From Bacteroidota bacterium (lineage in GTDB: Bacteria; Bacteroidota; Bacteroidia; Cytophagales; Cyclobacteriaceae), in NCBI GenBank assembly GCA_016191555.1, contig JACPVX010000037.1, positions 1-64,000 on the forward strand: a stretch of 64,000 bases of DNA, in the 5' to 3' direction. Both the position numbers and the translations under genes were made by a program. The notes under the pieces were generated by a model that saw only the letters and a program-made list of their open reading frames with translations, was not told where the DNA came from and made no database searches. This document shows, piece after piece, positions 36,377 to 46,778 of the stretch. Every line of letters begins with the position of its first letter. Within the stretch, counting starts at the first letter, position 1.

Positions 36377-37864
36377 TTACCCTTGAAGCGATAAGATTCC
36401 TTTCTCCTTAGCCTCTAATACAGTAGATCCCATCAAATAAGAATCAACCGCGCGCGCAGCTTCGCGACCTTCGCTGATCGCCCAAACAACTAATGATTGT
36501 CCTCTGCGACTATCGCCTGCGGCAAAAATGGATTCAACGGAAGTTTGATAGCGTTGGCATTTTACATTGCCACGCTCATCATAGTCTACACCGAGTTGAT
36601 CGAGCAGTCCGGTATGTTGTGGATGCAAGAAGCCCATGGCGAGCAATGCTAATTCGCAAGGAAGCACTTTTTCTGTTCCGGGTATCTCAACAAAAGAGGG
36701 CGGCTTTCCGGGTCCGGCACTTTTCACCTCGACTTCAGCGATTTTCAGACCGGTAAGATTTCCATCTTCATCACCTACAAATTCTTTAGAGACGATAGAC
36801 CATTTTCTTTCGCAACCTTCTTCATGCGAAGTAGAGGTGCGCAAAATCATAGGCCAACTCGGCCAGGGCATGGAAGCGGTTCGCTCTTTCGGTGGCTTTG
36901 ATAAAATTTCTATTTGCGTAACAGACTTTGCATGATGGCGATTGCTTGTGCCCACACAATCCGACCCGGTATCTCCACCACCAATCACAATCACATTTTT
37001 GTGTGTGGCCCATATTTCTTCTACTTCAATTTTTTTGCCACCCACCCTGCGATTTTGTTGTGTTAAAAAATCCATCGCAAAGTGTACGCCTTTTAATTCC
37101 CTTCCGGGGATGGTTAGATCGCGGGGAATGGTAGAACCGATACATAATACGATCGCATCATATTCATCTTTGAGTAGTTCGATTGAAACCGTTTCGCCCA
37201 CCGTGGCATTTAACTGAAATCGAATGCCCTCTTCTTTCATTAGGTCAATGCGCCTGTCGAGTACTTGTTTATCTAATTTAAAATCCGGAATGCCATAGCG
37301 GAGTAATCCGCCTGCTTCATCAGAACGCTCAAACACAGTGACAAAGTGCCCGGCATAATTTAACTGAGCGGCAGCCGCAAGCCCGGATGGACCTGAGCCA
37401 ATTACTGCTACTTTTTTATTTGTGCGTGCAGCCGGCACGCGTGGTTTCGCATAACCTTCTTCAAAAGCCTTTTCGATGATCATTTTCTCGATGTACTCGA
37501 TGGTTACAGGCGGCTTGTTGATGCCAAGCACACACGAAGCTTCGCAAGGCGCGGGACAAATTCTTCCGGTGAATTCGGGAAAGTTATTCGTAGAAACTAA
37601 AATCTCATATGCCAACTTCCAGTTGCTTTGATACACCGCATCGTTAAACTCTGGAATGATATTTCCCAAAGGACACCCGGAATGGCAAAACGGAGTTCCA
37701 CAATCCATACACCGCGATGCTTGCTTGACTCCAATGTTCGTGTCGATAGCTGCATCTACTTCATTATAGTCGTTGATGCGTTCTTTTGGATCGCGCTTCT
37801 TTGGCAGCTCTCTTTCAAATTCTAAAAATCCTGTTGGCTTTCCCATTGCATTAATATCAATCAA
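36377..37864 (-). CDS. gltD: glutamate synthase small subunit
   Basis: RCMDCGTPFCHSGCPLGNIIPEFNDAVY; GRICPAPCEASCVLGIN; VAVIGSGPSGLAAAAQL; VIVIGGGDTGSDCVGTSNRH. Confidence 0.97.
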   Translation of the reverse strand: MIDINAMGKPTGFLEFERELPKKRDPKERINDYNEVDAAIDTNIGVKQASRCMDCGTPFCHSGCPLGNIIPEFNDAVYQSNWKLAYEILVSTNNFPEFTGRICPAPCEASCVLGINKPPVTIEYIEKMIIEKAFEEGYAKPRVPAARTNKKVAVIGSGPSGLAAAAQLNYAGHFVTVFERSDEAGGLLRYGIPDFKLDKQVLDRRIDLMKEEGIRFQLNATVGETVSIELLKDEYDAIVLCIGSTIPRDLTIPGRELKGVHFAMDFLTQQNRRVGGKKIEVEEIWATHKNVIVIGGGDTGSDCVGTSNRHHAKSVTQIEILSKPPKERTASMPWPSWPMILRTSTSHEEGCERKWSIVSKEFVGDEDGNLTGLKIAEVEVKSAGPGKPPSFVEIPGTEKVLPCELALLAMGFLHPQHTGLLDQLGVDYDERGNVKCQRYQTSVESIFAAGDSRRGQSLVVWAISEGREAARAVDSYLMGSTVLEAKEKGILSLQG

Positions 37865-37866
37865 AC

Positions 37867-40800
37867 TTAGTTTACCAATTGCTTCTGCTTTCTTTTCTCC
37901 AGCACCGCTTTATAATCGACCGGCATTACTTTCACAAATTGTTTGAAAGCTGTTTGCCAATAGCTAAGAATATGTGCGGCTAGTTTACTCTGCGTAAACT
38001 CGTGATGCGACAAAATCATTTTCTTCAGTAATTGCTCATCGTCTGATTCTAACGTATCCAGCATCACCATTTCCATGTTGCAGTTTTTAACGAATGTTTT
38101 GTTGACATCCCATACGTACGCAACACCGCCACTCATACCTGCTGCAAAATTTCTTCCGGTCTCTCCTAAGATTACAACGGTTCCTCCCGTCATGTATTCG
38201 CAGCCATGATCACCAACACCTTCTACGACTACATGCACACCCGAATTGCGCACGGCAAAACGTTCACCCGCCATTCCGTTGATATAGCTTTCGCCTGAGG
38301 TAGCACCAAAGAATGCCACGTTACCTGCGATGATATTTTTGGCAGCATTGTAAGTTGATTTTTTGTTTGGATACAAAATCAATTTTCCACCGGATAAACC
38401 TTTGCCAAAGTAGTCGTTGGCATCGCCTTCCAATTCAAAGGTGACGCCCCCTGTGGTGAAGGCACCAAAACTTTGTCCGGCTGTGCCCGTGAATTTGTAG
38501 TGAATCGTATCTTTTGGTAAACCCGGGCCTCCGTACAGTTTTGAAATTTCATTCGAAAGCATCGCACCTACAGCCCTATCTCGGTTGTTAATTACGAAAC
38601 TATCTTTTACCGGCTCGGCTTGTTGTAATGAAACTTGCGCTTTCGCAATCAGCTGACGGTCGAGCACATGCTCTATTTCATGATCTTGCTCTTCTTGCTT
38701 GAACAAGGCCACATCTAAATTCATGGGCTCTTTGTAAAGCAATGGAGATAAATCCAAATGTTGATTTTTCCAATGCTCTTCATCTTCACTTAATTCTAAT
38801 CGATCGGCTTGGCCCACCATTTCATTCACGGTTCTAAATCCAAGTTCGGCCATAATCTCACGCAGTTCTTCAGCCAAAAACTCAAAGAGATTCACCACAT
38901 ATTCCGGCTTACCGGTAAACAAGGCACGCAGCTCTTGATTTTGGGTAGCCACACCAACGGGGCATGTATTCAAATGACACTTGCGCATCATAATGCAACC
39001 GGTCGTAACGAGAGCGGCTGTTGCCACACCCCACTCTTCTGCGCCAAGCAAAGCAGCAATGGCCAAATCTTTTCCTGTGCGAATTTGCCCATCGGTTTGT
39101 AACACCACACGGCCACGGAGTTTGTTACGCACCAATGTTTGATGTGCTTCGGCCAAACCCAACTCCCAAGGTAAGCCAGCATGGCGAATGGAACTTACTG
39201 GAGATGCACCCGTGCCACCATCATGGCCTGCAATTAGAATCACATCCGCATGTGCTTTGGCTACACCCGATGCGATGGTACCAACGCCTGCTTCAGAAAC
39301 TAACTTCACGCTGATACGCGCCTCTCGGTTTGCATTCTTTAAATCGAAAATGAGTTGCGCTAAATCTTCAATGGAATAAATATCGTGATGTGGAGGAGGT
39401 GAAATCAAACCTACTCCTGGTGTGGAGTGACGCACGCGACCAATCCACTCATCTACTTTATGACCCGGCAACTGTCCCCCCTCTCCGGGCTTCGCGCCTT
39501 GCGCCATTTTAATTTGTAATTCTTTTGCATTGGTGAGATAATGGCTGGTAACACCGAATCGTCCGGATGCTACTTGCTTGATCGCAGAGTTTTCCCAATC
39601 GCCATTGGCCTTTCGAACAAAACGAATTTCATCTTCACCGCCTTCACCACAATTACTTTTTCCACCAATGCGATTCATCGCAATGGCCAACGTACTGTGT
39701 GCTTCGTGCGAAATGGACCCAAAGGACATGGCACCGGTGGCAAAACGCTTGAAAATATTTTCTTTTGGCTCTACTTCGCTGAGCGGAATCGATTTTCCTT
39801 TTTTGAATTTCAACTGACTGCGTAGCGTAATAGCTTTTTCGCTTTGCTCGTTGATGAGTGCTGAATATTTTTTGAAGAGTTGATAATCATTGTTCTTGGT
39901 AGACTGTTGCAGTTGGTGAATAGTTTGTGGATTGAACAAATGCGCTTCGCCACGTTGTTTCCATTGATACACACCACCCACTTCCAGTTTTGGATTGGAG
40001 TTCGCTGTTTTAGGAAATGCGAGCGAATGTTTCGCCAAAGCTTCCTTCGCAATTTCATCCAACGTCAATCCGCCAATACGAGAAACAGTTCCTGTAAAGT
40101 AAGTATCAATGACATCTTGGTGAATGCCGAGCGCTTCAAAGATTTGCGCACCATGATATGATTGCAACGTGCTGATGCCCATTTTGCTCATGGTCTTCAG
40201 CAATTCTCCGGCAACCGCTTTCTTGTAATTGTAAATCGCTTTCTCTTCGGTAAGCGCATCGCTAAAAAGATTGCGCTTCTTCATGTCGTGAATGGTTTGG
40301 TAAATCAGATACGGGTTGATACCGGAAGCACCAAAGCCAACGAGCGTAGCGTAATGATGTGTTTCCCAAACATCGCCTGCTTCTACCAGCAAACCAACTT
40401 TTCCGCGTAAGCCTTTCCGAATCAAATCGTGATGTACAGCAGCGACAGCTAGCAATGAAGGAATCTGCGCGTGGCCGCTATCAAAACTTCGGTCAGAGAG
40501 AATGATGATCGTGAATCCATCTTCTACCGCATCAGTTACATATTGACAAACACGGTTAAGACCTTTCTCGAGCGAGCCCGGCTGACCATCTGCTTTGAAA
40601 TACGTGTAGATGGTTTTTGTTTGCAGATGGCGATGGTCGATGTATCGGATTTTTTCTAATTCGTTATTCGACAAAATCGGAGTAGGCAATTCAAGCGTGA
40701 TGCAGTGCTCCGGAGATTCTTCTAACAAATTAAGCGATCCGCCTACATGCGATGCCAATGACATTACCAAACGTTCACGGATTGGATCGATTGGTGGATT

Positions 40801-42384
40801 GGTAACTTGTGCGAACAGTTGCTTGAAATAACTTGAAAGATGTTGCGCTTGACGCGAAAGAATGGCGAGCGGTGTATCGTTGCCCATCGAGCCGAGTGCT
40901 TCTTTTCCCGTTTCGCACATTTGCGTTACGATCACGCGCAAATCTTCAGAGGTGTAACCGAAAGAGATTTGTCGCTTTAAGAATGTAACCGGATCGTACT
41001 TATGAAAACTTCCGCCCGGTTCCGGCAAGTCGATCAATCTTACTTTATTTTCTTTCAACCATTTTCCGTAAGGCTGACGAGTGCAAATATCTTTTTTCAA
41101 CTCATCATCGCTGATAATGCGACCTTGTTCCAAATCAACCACAAACATTTTTCCGGGTTGCAGTCGGCCTTTAGAAACAACTTTAGCAGGATCGATATCA
41201 ATCACACCCACTTCTGAAGCCATGATCACAAAATCATCGTCTGTTACTACGAAGCGCGAAGGACGTAATCCATTTCGGTCCAGCGTGGCGCCCACAATTT
41301 TTCCATCAGTGAAAGTGATAGAGGCGGGACCGTCCCATGGTTCCATCAAGTTGGCGTGGTATTCGTAAAAATCTTTTTTCTCCTGCGTCATCGCTTCGTT
41401 GCCATCCCACGCCTCGGGGATCAGCATCATCATCACGTGTGGTAACGAACGTCCGGCATGAACCAGCAATTCGATCGTGTTATCCAGATTGGAAGAGTCC
41501 GATTGTTTTGGATTACAGATCGGCAAAATCATGTTCAGCTCTTCGGTAGAAAAGTAAGGCGATGAAAAGAATGCTTCTTTTGATTTCAGCCAATTGATGT
41601 TTCCCTGCACCGTGTTGATTTCACCGTTGTGTGCAATGAAGCGGAAGGGTTGCGCCAATCGCCACGAAGGAAACGTGTTGGTAGAAAAGCGAGAGTGAAT
41701 AACGGCAATAGCTGAAACCACTTCTTCATTTTCGAGATCGGCAAAGTAAGGCTTCAGTTGCCCGCTCGTGAGCATGCCTTTGTAGGCAATGGTTTTGTAC
41801 GAAAGTGAGGAAAAATAAAATTGATTGTCAACACCATTAACAGATTCGGTGATGAGGTGTGTAACGTATTTGCGAAGAATGAAAAGCTTGCGTTCGAAGT
41901 CATCGGGATTGGTGCCTGCATCTCCGCGTTTGATGAAGACTTGCTCCATGACGGGTTCGGCTTTTAATGCAGTTTCTCCGAGATCTTTGTTGCTGGTGGG
42001 AAGCACGCGATAGCCAAGCAATCCCATTTTCATTTTTTTGATTTGGCGATTGAGTACCGTGCGGCATTCTTCACGCACTTTCGGATCGCGAGGGAAAAAT
42101 ACAAGACCTACACCATAGCTACCGAAGGCCGGAAGTTTAAAACCAAGACGGCTACACTCACCCAATAAAAATTCATGGGGTACTTGAATGAGAATACCGG
42201 CACCATCGCCCGTGTTGGGTTCGCATCCGCACGCACCACGGTGCGCCATGCGCTCGAGCATGGTGAGTGCATCGGTTATTACCTGATGCGATTTTCTTCC
42301 TTTTATGTTGGCGATGAATCCAACACCGCACGAGTCCTTCTCAAACTCCTGTCGATATAATCCTTGGCTGTTTTCGTCTTTCAC
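37867..42384 (-). CDS. gltB: glutamate synthase large subunit
   Basis: CGVGFIANIKGRKSHQV; FRFIAHNGEINTVQGN; GAMSFGSISHEAHSTLAIAMNRIGGKSNCGEGGED; LAEAHQTLVRNKLRGRVVLQTDGQIRTGKDLA. Confidence 0.98.
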   Translation of the reverse strand: MKDENSQGLYRQEFEKDSCGVGFIANIKGRKSHQVITDALTMLERMAHRGACGCEPNTGDGAGILIQVPHEFLLGECSRLGFKLPAFGSYGVGLVFFPRDPKVREECRTVLNRQIKKMKMGLLGYRVLPTSNKDLGETALKAEPVMEQVFIKRGDAGTNPDDFERKLFILRKYVTHLITESVNGVDNQFYFSSLSYKTIAYKGMLTSGQLKPYFADLENEEVVSAIAVIHSRFSTNTFPSWRLAQPFRFIAHNGEINTVQGNINWLKSKEAFFSSPYFSTEELNMILPICNPKQSDSSNLDNTIELLVHAGRSLPHVMMMLIPEAWDGNEAMTQEKKDFYEYHANLMEPWDGPASITFTDGKIVGATLDRNGLRPSRFVVTDDDFVIMASEVGVIDIDPAKVVSKGRLQPGKMFVVDLEQGRIISDDELKKDICTRQPYGKWLKENKVRLIDLPEPGGSFHKYDPVTFLKRQISFGYTSEDLRVIVTQMCETGKEALGSMGNDTPLAILSRQAQHLSSYFKQLFAQVTNPPIDPIRERLVMSLASHVGGSLNLLEESPEHCITLELPTPILSNNELEKIRYIDHRHLQTKTIYTYFKADGQPGSLEKGLNRVCQYVTDAVEDGFTIIILSDRSFDSGHAQIPSLLAVAAVHHDLIRKGLRGKVGLLVEAGDVWETHHYATLVGFGASGINPYLIYQTIHDMKKRNLFSDALTEEKAIYNYKKAVAGELLKTMSKMGISTLQSYHGAQIFEALGIHQDVIDTYFTGTVSRIGGLTLDEIAKEALAKHSLAFPKTANSNPKLEVGGVYQWKQRGEAHLFNPQTIHQLQQSTKNNDYQLFKKYSALINEQSEKAITLRSQLKFKKGKSIPLSEVEPKENIFKRFATGAMSFGSISHEAHSTLAIAMNRIGGKSNCGEGGEDEIRFVRKANGDWENSAIKQVASGRFGVTSHYLTNAKELQIKMAQGAKPGEGGQLPGHKVDEWIGRVRHSTPGVGLISPPPHHDIYSIEDLAQLIFDLKNANREARISVKLVSEAGVGTIASGVAKAHADVILIAGHDGGTGASPVSSIRHAGLPWELGLAEAHQTLVRNKLRGRVVLQTDGQIRTGKDLAIAALLGAEEWGVATAALVTTGCIMMRKCHLNTCPVGVATQNQELRALFTGKPEYVVNLFEFLAEELREIMAELGFRTVNEMVGQADRLELSEDEEHWKNQHLDLSPLLYKEPMNLDVALFKQEEQDHEIEHVLDRQLIAKAQVSLQQAEPVKDSFVINNRDRAVGAMLSNEISKLYGGPGLPKDTIHYKFTGTAGQSFGAFTTGGVTFELEGDANDYFGKGLSGGKLILYPNKKSTYNAAKNIIAGNVAFFGATSGESYINGMAGERFAVRNSGVHVVVEGVGDHGCEYMTGGTVVILGETGRNFAAGMSGGVAYVWDVNKTFVKNCNMEMVMLDTLESDDEQLLKKMILSHHEFTQSKLAAHILSYWQTAFKQFVKVMPVDYKAVLEKRKQKQLVN

Positions 42385-42557
42385 TTCCTGAAAATTTCTT
42401 GATTGTAGGGTTTCAAGAAATAAAAATAAAGGCTGCGAAGATGGAATGCGCGGAATCGAAGAAGTATTTTTAAAAAAAGAACAAAATCTAACGAACGACT
42501 AGTAGCGGAATCGGTTGAATTATTAACTGGAATGCGCTCAAGTCGTTGATGGAGATT

Positions 42558-43094
42558 TTAAAAAGTGAAGGCCCCTCGAATCCCAAAGAAATTTCCATCG
42601 CTGATGGCATTGTATCGGATAGTCAAATCAAATCCGGAAAAGTGATAACCAACATTGGGTGCAAACATAAATTTATTTTCACTTGCTGAAACCGAGCCGA
42701 ACCCTGAAACAGTTACTTTGGCAGTTATTGCTGCAAGCCCCATTTCACCACCAAAATAGAATCCATTGAAGCTACCATTTGGATAATATTTTACACCTAG
42801 CGTAACCGGGATAATGGAGGTGGATCCAGATACATTATAGCCAGGCAAATTTACGTTTGCAGGGAAGGAGATATATCCAACTGAGAAAAGCCAACTTGCT
42901 TTGTCACTATTTTTGAAGGCACTCTCATAACGGAAGGAACCACCAAATCCTGTGCTTGCATTTTCAGACCCTTTACCTGTTGGAAATCCTACCTCCAGTC
43001 CCAAAGAGCCCTTGCGCATTGCCTGTCCAAAGGAATGATTATAAATGAAAGATAGTCCGATTACGAACAAAACAGCACTAGAAAGTTTAAGCAT
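42558..43094 (-). CDS. outer-membrane beta-barrel protein
   Basis: Signal peptide; alternating hydrophobic strands; terminal aromatic FGIRGAFTF. Confidence 0.75.
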   Translation of the reverse strand: MLKLSSAVLFVIGLSFIYNHSFGQAMRKGSLGLEVGFPTGKGSENASTGFGGSFRYESAFKNSDKASWLFSVGYISFPANVNLPGYNVSGSTSIIPVTLGVKYYPNGSFNGFYFGGEMGLAAITAKVTVSGFGSVSASENKFMFAPNVGYHFSGFDLTIRYNAISDGNFFGIRGAFTF

Positions 43095-43129
43095 AATCGA
43101 AAGGATTTAAGCTTTCAAGTAGTGCTTTT

Positions 43130-43163
43130 TTTGTATCAAATTCAAGGAAAGAGTCTATATTTG
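43130..43163 (+). promoter_or_regulatory. Bacteroidota-type promoter
   Basis: TTTG (43130-43133) N22 TATATTTG (43156-43163), 29 nt upstream of the ATG at 43193. Confidence 0.6.
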
Positions 43164-43192
43164 CCTCGTATAAATTAAACCCCAAAATACAC

Positions 43193-43702
43193 ATGAAAAA
43201 ACAAGTATTATTAGTGGCAGTTGTGATGTTTTTGGCCGTAGGACAAATGTTCGCACAAGGTCAAAATAGAATTGGTGGCCATTTAGCTTACGGTACCAAA
43301 GATCTTAATTTGGGTTTTGGTGCAAATGCAGAATTTTCATTGTCAGATAATTTGAGCATCGCTCCGAAATTCACTTATTTCTTAGGAAAATCGGAAGGTT
43401 CAGGTCTTGCTGAAGTTTCTTTTTCAGCTTGGTCTTTGGATGGTGATGTACATTATTATTTCACCACAGAAGGCACTTCATTTTATGGATTAGCTGGATT
43501 GACTTACGCGTCAATTAGCTCAAAATCTTCTTTCTTCGGCCAATCTATTTCTGTTAGTGATTCGAAAATTGGTTTGAATTTAGGCGTGGGAGCTAACTTT
43601 AATACCGGAAGCAGCTTTGTGCCATTCGGAGAAGTAAAATATAGCACTCCATTTGAAGCACTTGTTATTAGCGCTGGTGTTCGTTTCCCTCTCGGAAAGT
43701 AA
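43193..43702 (+). CDS. outer-membrane beta-barrel protein (porin family)
   Basis: Signal peptide MKKQVLLVAVVMFLAVGQMFAQ; barrel strands; terminal VISAGVRFPLGK. Confidence 0.8.
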   Translation: MKKQVLLVAVVMFLAVGQMFAQGQNRIGGHLAYGTKDLNLGFGANAEFSLSDNLSIAPKFTYFLGKSEGSGLAEVSFSAWSLDGDVHYYFTTEGTSFYGLAGLTYASISSKSSFFGQSISVSDSKIGLNLGVGANFNTGSSFVPFGEVKYSTPFEALVISAGVRFPLGK

Positions 43703-43721
43703 TTTTTTAAGAGAAAGTTTT

Positions 43722-43756
43722 AAAACCCTTGCCTACTTAAGGCAAGGGTTTTTTTA
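43722..43756 (+). terminator. Rho-independent terminator
   Basis: AACCCTTGCC-TACTTAA-GGCAAGGGTT-TTTTT. Confidence 0.85.
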
Positions 43757-43832
43757 TGCCTTTGCAATAGCGCAAAGGCGTAATATCTCTCCGATCCTCG
43801 TAAGTTTGTACTTCAAGTTAAAATCAAGAATA

Positions 43833-45194
43833 ATGAGTTCAGTTAATCAATACATCCAAACCAATCAAAACAGATTTCTATCAGAATTATTCGATCTATT
43901 GCGCATACCATCGGTGAGTGCCGATAGCAAGCACAAGCAAGATGTGCGCAAAGCCGCAGAATACGTGGTGCAAAAACTAAAAGATGCAGGTGCCGACCGA
44001 GTTGAATTATGCGAAACAAAAGGGCACCCCATCGTTTTTGGAGAGAAGATCATCGATAAAACAAAACCAACCGTTTTGGTTTACGGACATTACGATGTGC
44101 AGCCAGCTGATCCATTGAACTTATGGGATTCGCCTGCATTTGAACCAGTGGTAAAAGACGGAAAAATTTATGCGCGCGGCTCGTGCGATGACAAGGGTCA
44201 ATTCTACATGCACATCAAAGCATTTGAGGCTATGATGAAGTTGAATCAGCTCCCGTGCAATGTCAAGTTCATGATTGAAGGCGAGGAAGAAGTGGGCTCC
44301 GATAACCTCGGCACTTTTGTAAAAGAAAATAAAGGCAAACTTCAAGCAGATGTGATTCTCATTTCAGACACATCCTTGATTTCATTGGATACGCCTTCAA
44401 TTACAGTTGGCTTACGCGGATTGAGTTACATGGAGGTAGAAGTTACAGGACCCAATCGCGATTTGCATTCAGGTGTGTATGGTGGAGCAGTAGCAAATCC
44501 GATTAATACCCTGAGTCAAATGATTGCCTCATTGCATGATGATAAGGGCCGTGTGACTATTCCTGGATTTTATGATAAAGTAGCTGAGCTAACAAAAGAT
44601 GAAAGAACACAATTAAACAAAGCGCCATTTGATTTAGCAGCCTATAAATCAGAATTGGATATACAGGATATAACGGGCGAAGAAGACTACACTACACTGG
44701 AACGCACCGGAATTCGACCTACGTTGGACGTGAATGGAATTTGGGGTGGATATACAGGCGAAGGGGCGAAAACAGTTTTGCCTTCCAAGGCTTCCGCCAA
44801 AATTTCCATGCGTTTGGTTCCTAATCAAAACAGCGCTGAGATCACCGAATTGTTCACCAAACATTTTCAATCCATCGCACCGAAGTCGGTAAAAGTAAAA
44901 GTGACAGCCCACCACGGAGGCGAGCCTGCAGTAACGCCAACAGATTCAAAAGCATTTAAAGCAGCCAGCAGTGCATTTGAAGAAGTTTGGGGCAAGTCTC
45001 CCATTCCAACCCGCGATGGAGGAAGCATTCCGATAGTATCGTTATTCAAAAAAGAATTGGGTCTGGATACCGTGTTGATGGGTTTTGGCTTAGACAGCGA
45101 TGCCATCCATTCTCCCAATGAGCATTATGGCATCAAGAACTTTTTAATTGGCATTGAAACGATTGTAGCTTTTTATAAGCACTACGCGAAGTAG
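43833..45194 (+). CDS. M20 family dipeptidase
   Basis: VLVYGHYDVQPADPLNLWDSPAFEPVVKDGKIYARGSCDDKGQFYMHIKA; MIEGEEEVGSDNL. ATG at 43833 chosen over the ORF-track start 43653, which runs through the upstream CDS and terminator. Confidence 0.95.
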   Translation: MSSVNQYIQTNQNRFLSELFDLLRIPSVSADSKHKQDVRKAAEYVVQKLKDAGADRVELCETKGHPIVFGEKIIDKTKPTVLVYGHYDVQPADPLNLWDSPAFEPVVKDGKIYARGSCDDKGQFYMHIKAFEAMMKLNQLPCNVKFMIEGEEEVGSDNLGTFVKENKGKLQADVILISDTSLISLDTPSITVGLRGLSYMEVEVTGPNRDLHSGVYGGAVANPINTLSQMIASLHDDKGRVTIPGFYDKVAELTKDERTQLNKAPFDLAAYKSELDIQDITGEEDYTTLERTGIRPTLDVNGIWGGYTGEGAKTVLPSKASAKISMRLVPNQNSAEITELFTKHFQSIAPKSVKVKVTAHHGGEPAVTPTDSKAFKAASSAFEEVWGKSPIPTRDGGSIPIVSLFKKELGLDTVLMGFGLDSDAIHSPNEHYGIKNFLIGIETIVAFYKHYAK

Positions 45195-45214
45195 ATCAGC
45201 GAGAAGCAGAAATT

Positions 45215-45250
45215 AAAAAAGGCCTGATGTTTCGTCAGGCCTTTTTTATT
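45215..45250. terminator. bidirectional Rho-independent terminator
   Basis: AAAAAAGGCCTGA-TGTTTCG-TCAGGCCTTTTTT between convergent genes. Confidence 0.85.
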
Positions 45251-45264
45251 TTTTCAACTACGGA

Positions 45265-45810
45265 TTAATTACCATCACCCTCTTCTTCCTCACCTTCTTT
45301 ATGTTCTTCGGTCATTTTATCGCGGGTAATTTCATTTCCGTTGGCATCCAACACGGTAGTAATTTTTGAACTACCGTTGCGTAATCGCACGCGATAAATT
45401 ACTTGTCCGCTTTTGGTGGTTAGCTCTTCACCTACCATCAACTTTGCTCCCGGATATTTAGCAGTAGCTGCTGTTTGAATGTTGACAGGAAGTTTTTGTC
45501 CGCCCATATATTTGGATGAACTCATCGCAGTGCCATCTTCCTTAAAGCGAGATCTTACGCGCACACCATCTTGTGTGTAAACGGCCACATAGCGCACATG
45601 CGTTTTTCCGGCTTTGCCTTTTGCTTCGTGTTTCTCCCACTTTACATCTGTTGCTGTCGCTTTGAAAGCGCTCTTAACAGCATCGGGTACTTGAGACGCA
45701 TCCACTTGTTGAAGATTGGCGGCTTTCAATGCATTTCTTCTTTTTCCACCTTGTGCGAAGGATGCAGTGGCAATACACGCTGCGAGCAAAACGATCAATA
45801 ATTTTTTCAT
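45265..45810 (-). CDS. exported PepSY-like protein
   Basis: Signal peptide; SQVPDAVKSAFKATATDVKWEKHEAKGKAGKTHVRYVAVYTQDGVRVRSRFKEDG. Confidence 0.65.
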   Translation of the reverse strand: MKKLLIVLLAACIATASFAQGGKRRNALKAANLQQVDASQVPDAVKSAFKATATDVKWEKHEAKGKAGKTHVRYVAVYTQDGVRVRSRFKEDGTAMSSSKYMGGQKLPVNIQTAATAKYPGAKLMVGEELTTKSGQVIYRVRLRNGSSKITTVLDANGNEITRDKMTEEHKEGEEEEGDGN

Positions 45811-45933
45811 AATTTTTGTAGGGATTATTGTGGTAAGACTGATTATGAACGCTTAAGTTTAATATGGATTGATAAAGTTATTTAAAAGAGACAACTTTTA
45901 CCTTATTCAAAAGATTTAAGAAAATCGATTACT

Positions 45934-46497
45934 ATGAACACAGTGGAGGAAAACTTCTTAACAAGTGCGATCAAATTTTTAAGGTATTACAAACAACTTG
46001 GCGAGAAGGCCATGGCACAATTGACAGATGAAGAAGTGCTCTATCAGCCCAACGAGGCAAGTAATAGCATTGCTTTGATTGTACATCACCTGAGTGGGAA
46101 TATGTTATCGCGCTTTACGGATTTTCTTACTACTGATGGCGAAAAAAGCTGGCGTAACCGTGAGGCCGAATTTGAGGAAAGCTACACTTCCAAAGCAGAA
46201 ATGATGAAAGCATGGGATGCAGGTTGGAAGTGTATTTTGGAGGCACTTCAGTCGCTTGCACCGACCGATCTGGAAAAGGTGATCTACATTCGCAACGAAG
46301 GGCAAACGGTATTGGAGGCCATACAAAGGCAATTGGCCCATTATCCGTATCATGTGGGCCAAATCGTGTACGAGGCCAAACTCCTAAAAAATGATCAGTT
46401 TCAGTCATTATCCATCCCCAAAGGGCAATCGGATAGCTATAATCAGAAAAAGTTTGAGGCTCCACGCGAAAGAAAACACCCAACAGACGCCCCCTGA
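45934..46497 (+). CDS. DUF1572/DinB-like protein
   Basis: LGEKAMAQLTDEEVLYQPNEASNSIALIVHHLSGNMLSRFTDFLTTDGEKSWRNREAEFEE; QLAHYPYHVGQIVYEAKLL. Confidence 0.85.
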   Translation: MNTVEENFLTSAIKFLRYYKQLGEKAMAQLTDEEVLYQPNEASNSIALIVHHLSGNMLSRFTDFLTTDGEKSWRNREAEFEESYTSKAEMMKAWDAGWKCILEALQSLAPTDLEKVIYIRNEGQTVLEAIQRQLAHYPYHVGQIVYEAKLLKNDQFQSLSIPKGQSDSYNQKKFEAPRERKHPTDAP

Positions 46498-46528
46498 TTT
46501 GGAAATTTAGTATTCAGGCTTAAATTTG
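46498..46528 (+). promoter_or_regulatory. Bacteroidota-type promoter upstream of tRNA-Gly
   Basis: TTTG (46498-46501) N19 TAAATTTG (46521-46528). Confidence 0.6.
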
Positions 46529-46588
46529 CAGTCCCAAAGCCAAAAGCTATGGGAAAATCAACCTTCGCTTTTGCTTTGGTTGATACAA

Positions 46589-46662
<74 letters not shown>

Positions 46663-46693
46663 AGTTAGCCGTTAATAGTTAACTGTTAATAGT

Positions 46694-46723
46694 AAAAAGT
46701 GTGAGACACCTCACACTTTTTTA
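46694..46723 (+). terminator. hairpin/terminator between the tRNA genes
   Basis: AAAAGTGTGAG-ACAC-CTCACACTTTT TT. Confidence 0.8.
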
Positions 46724-46778
46724 TTTGGGTGAACACCCACTATTAACTTTTTAATCGATTAGCTTTTAACTAAACCCT

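Noticed and set aside
38809-42360. Numerous plus-strand ORFs opposite gltB
   Set aside because: Antisense shadow ORFs; gltB itself is unambiguous over the full length.
43653-43832. N-terminal 60 aa of the ORF called at 43653
   Set aside because: Overlaps the upstream OMP gene and runs through a terminator; M20 homology starts at ATG 43833.
46212-46483. Overlapping ORFs on both strands within the DUF1572 gene
   Set aside because: Shadow ORFs; the 45934-46497 frame has consistent family-like motifs.
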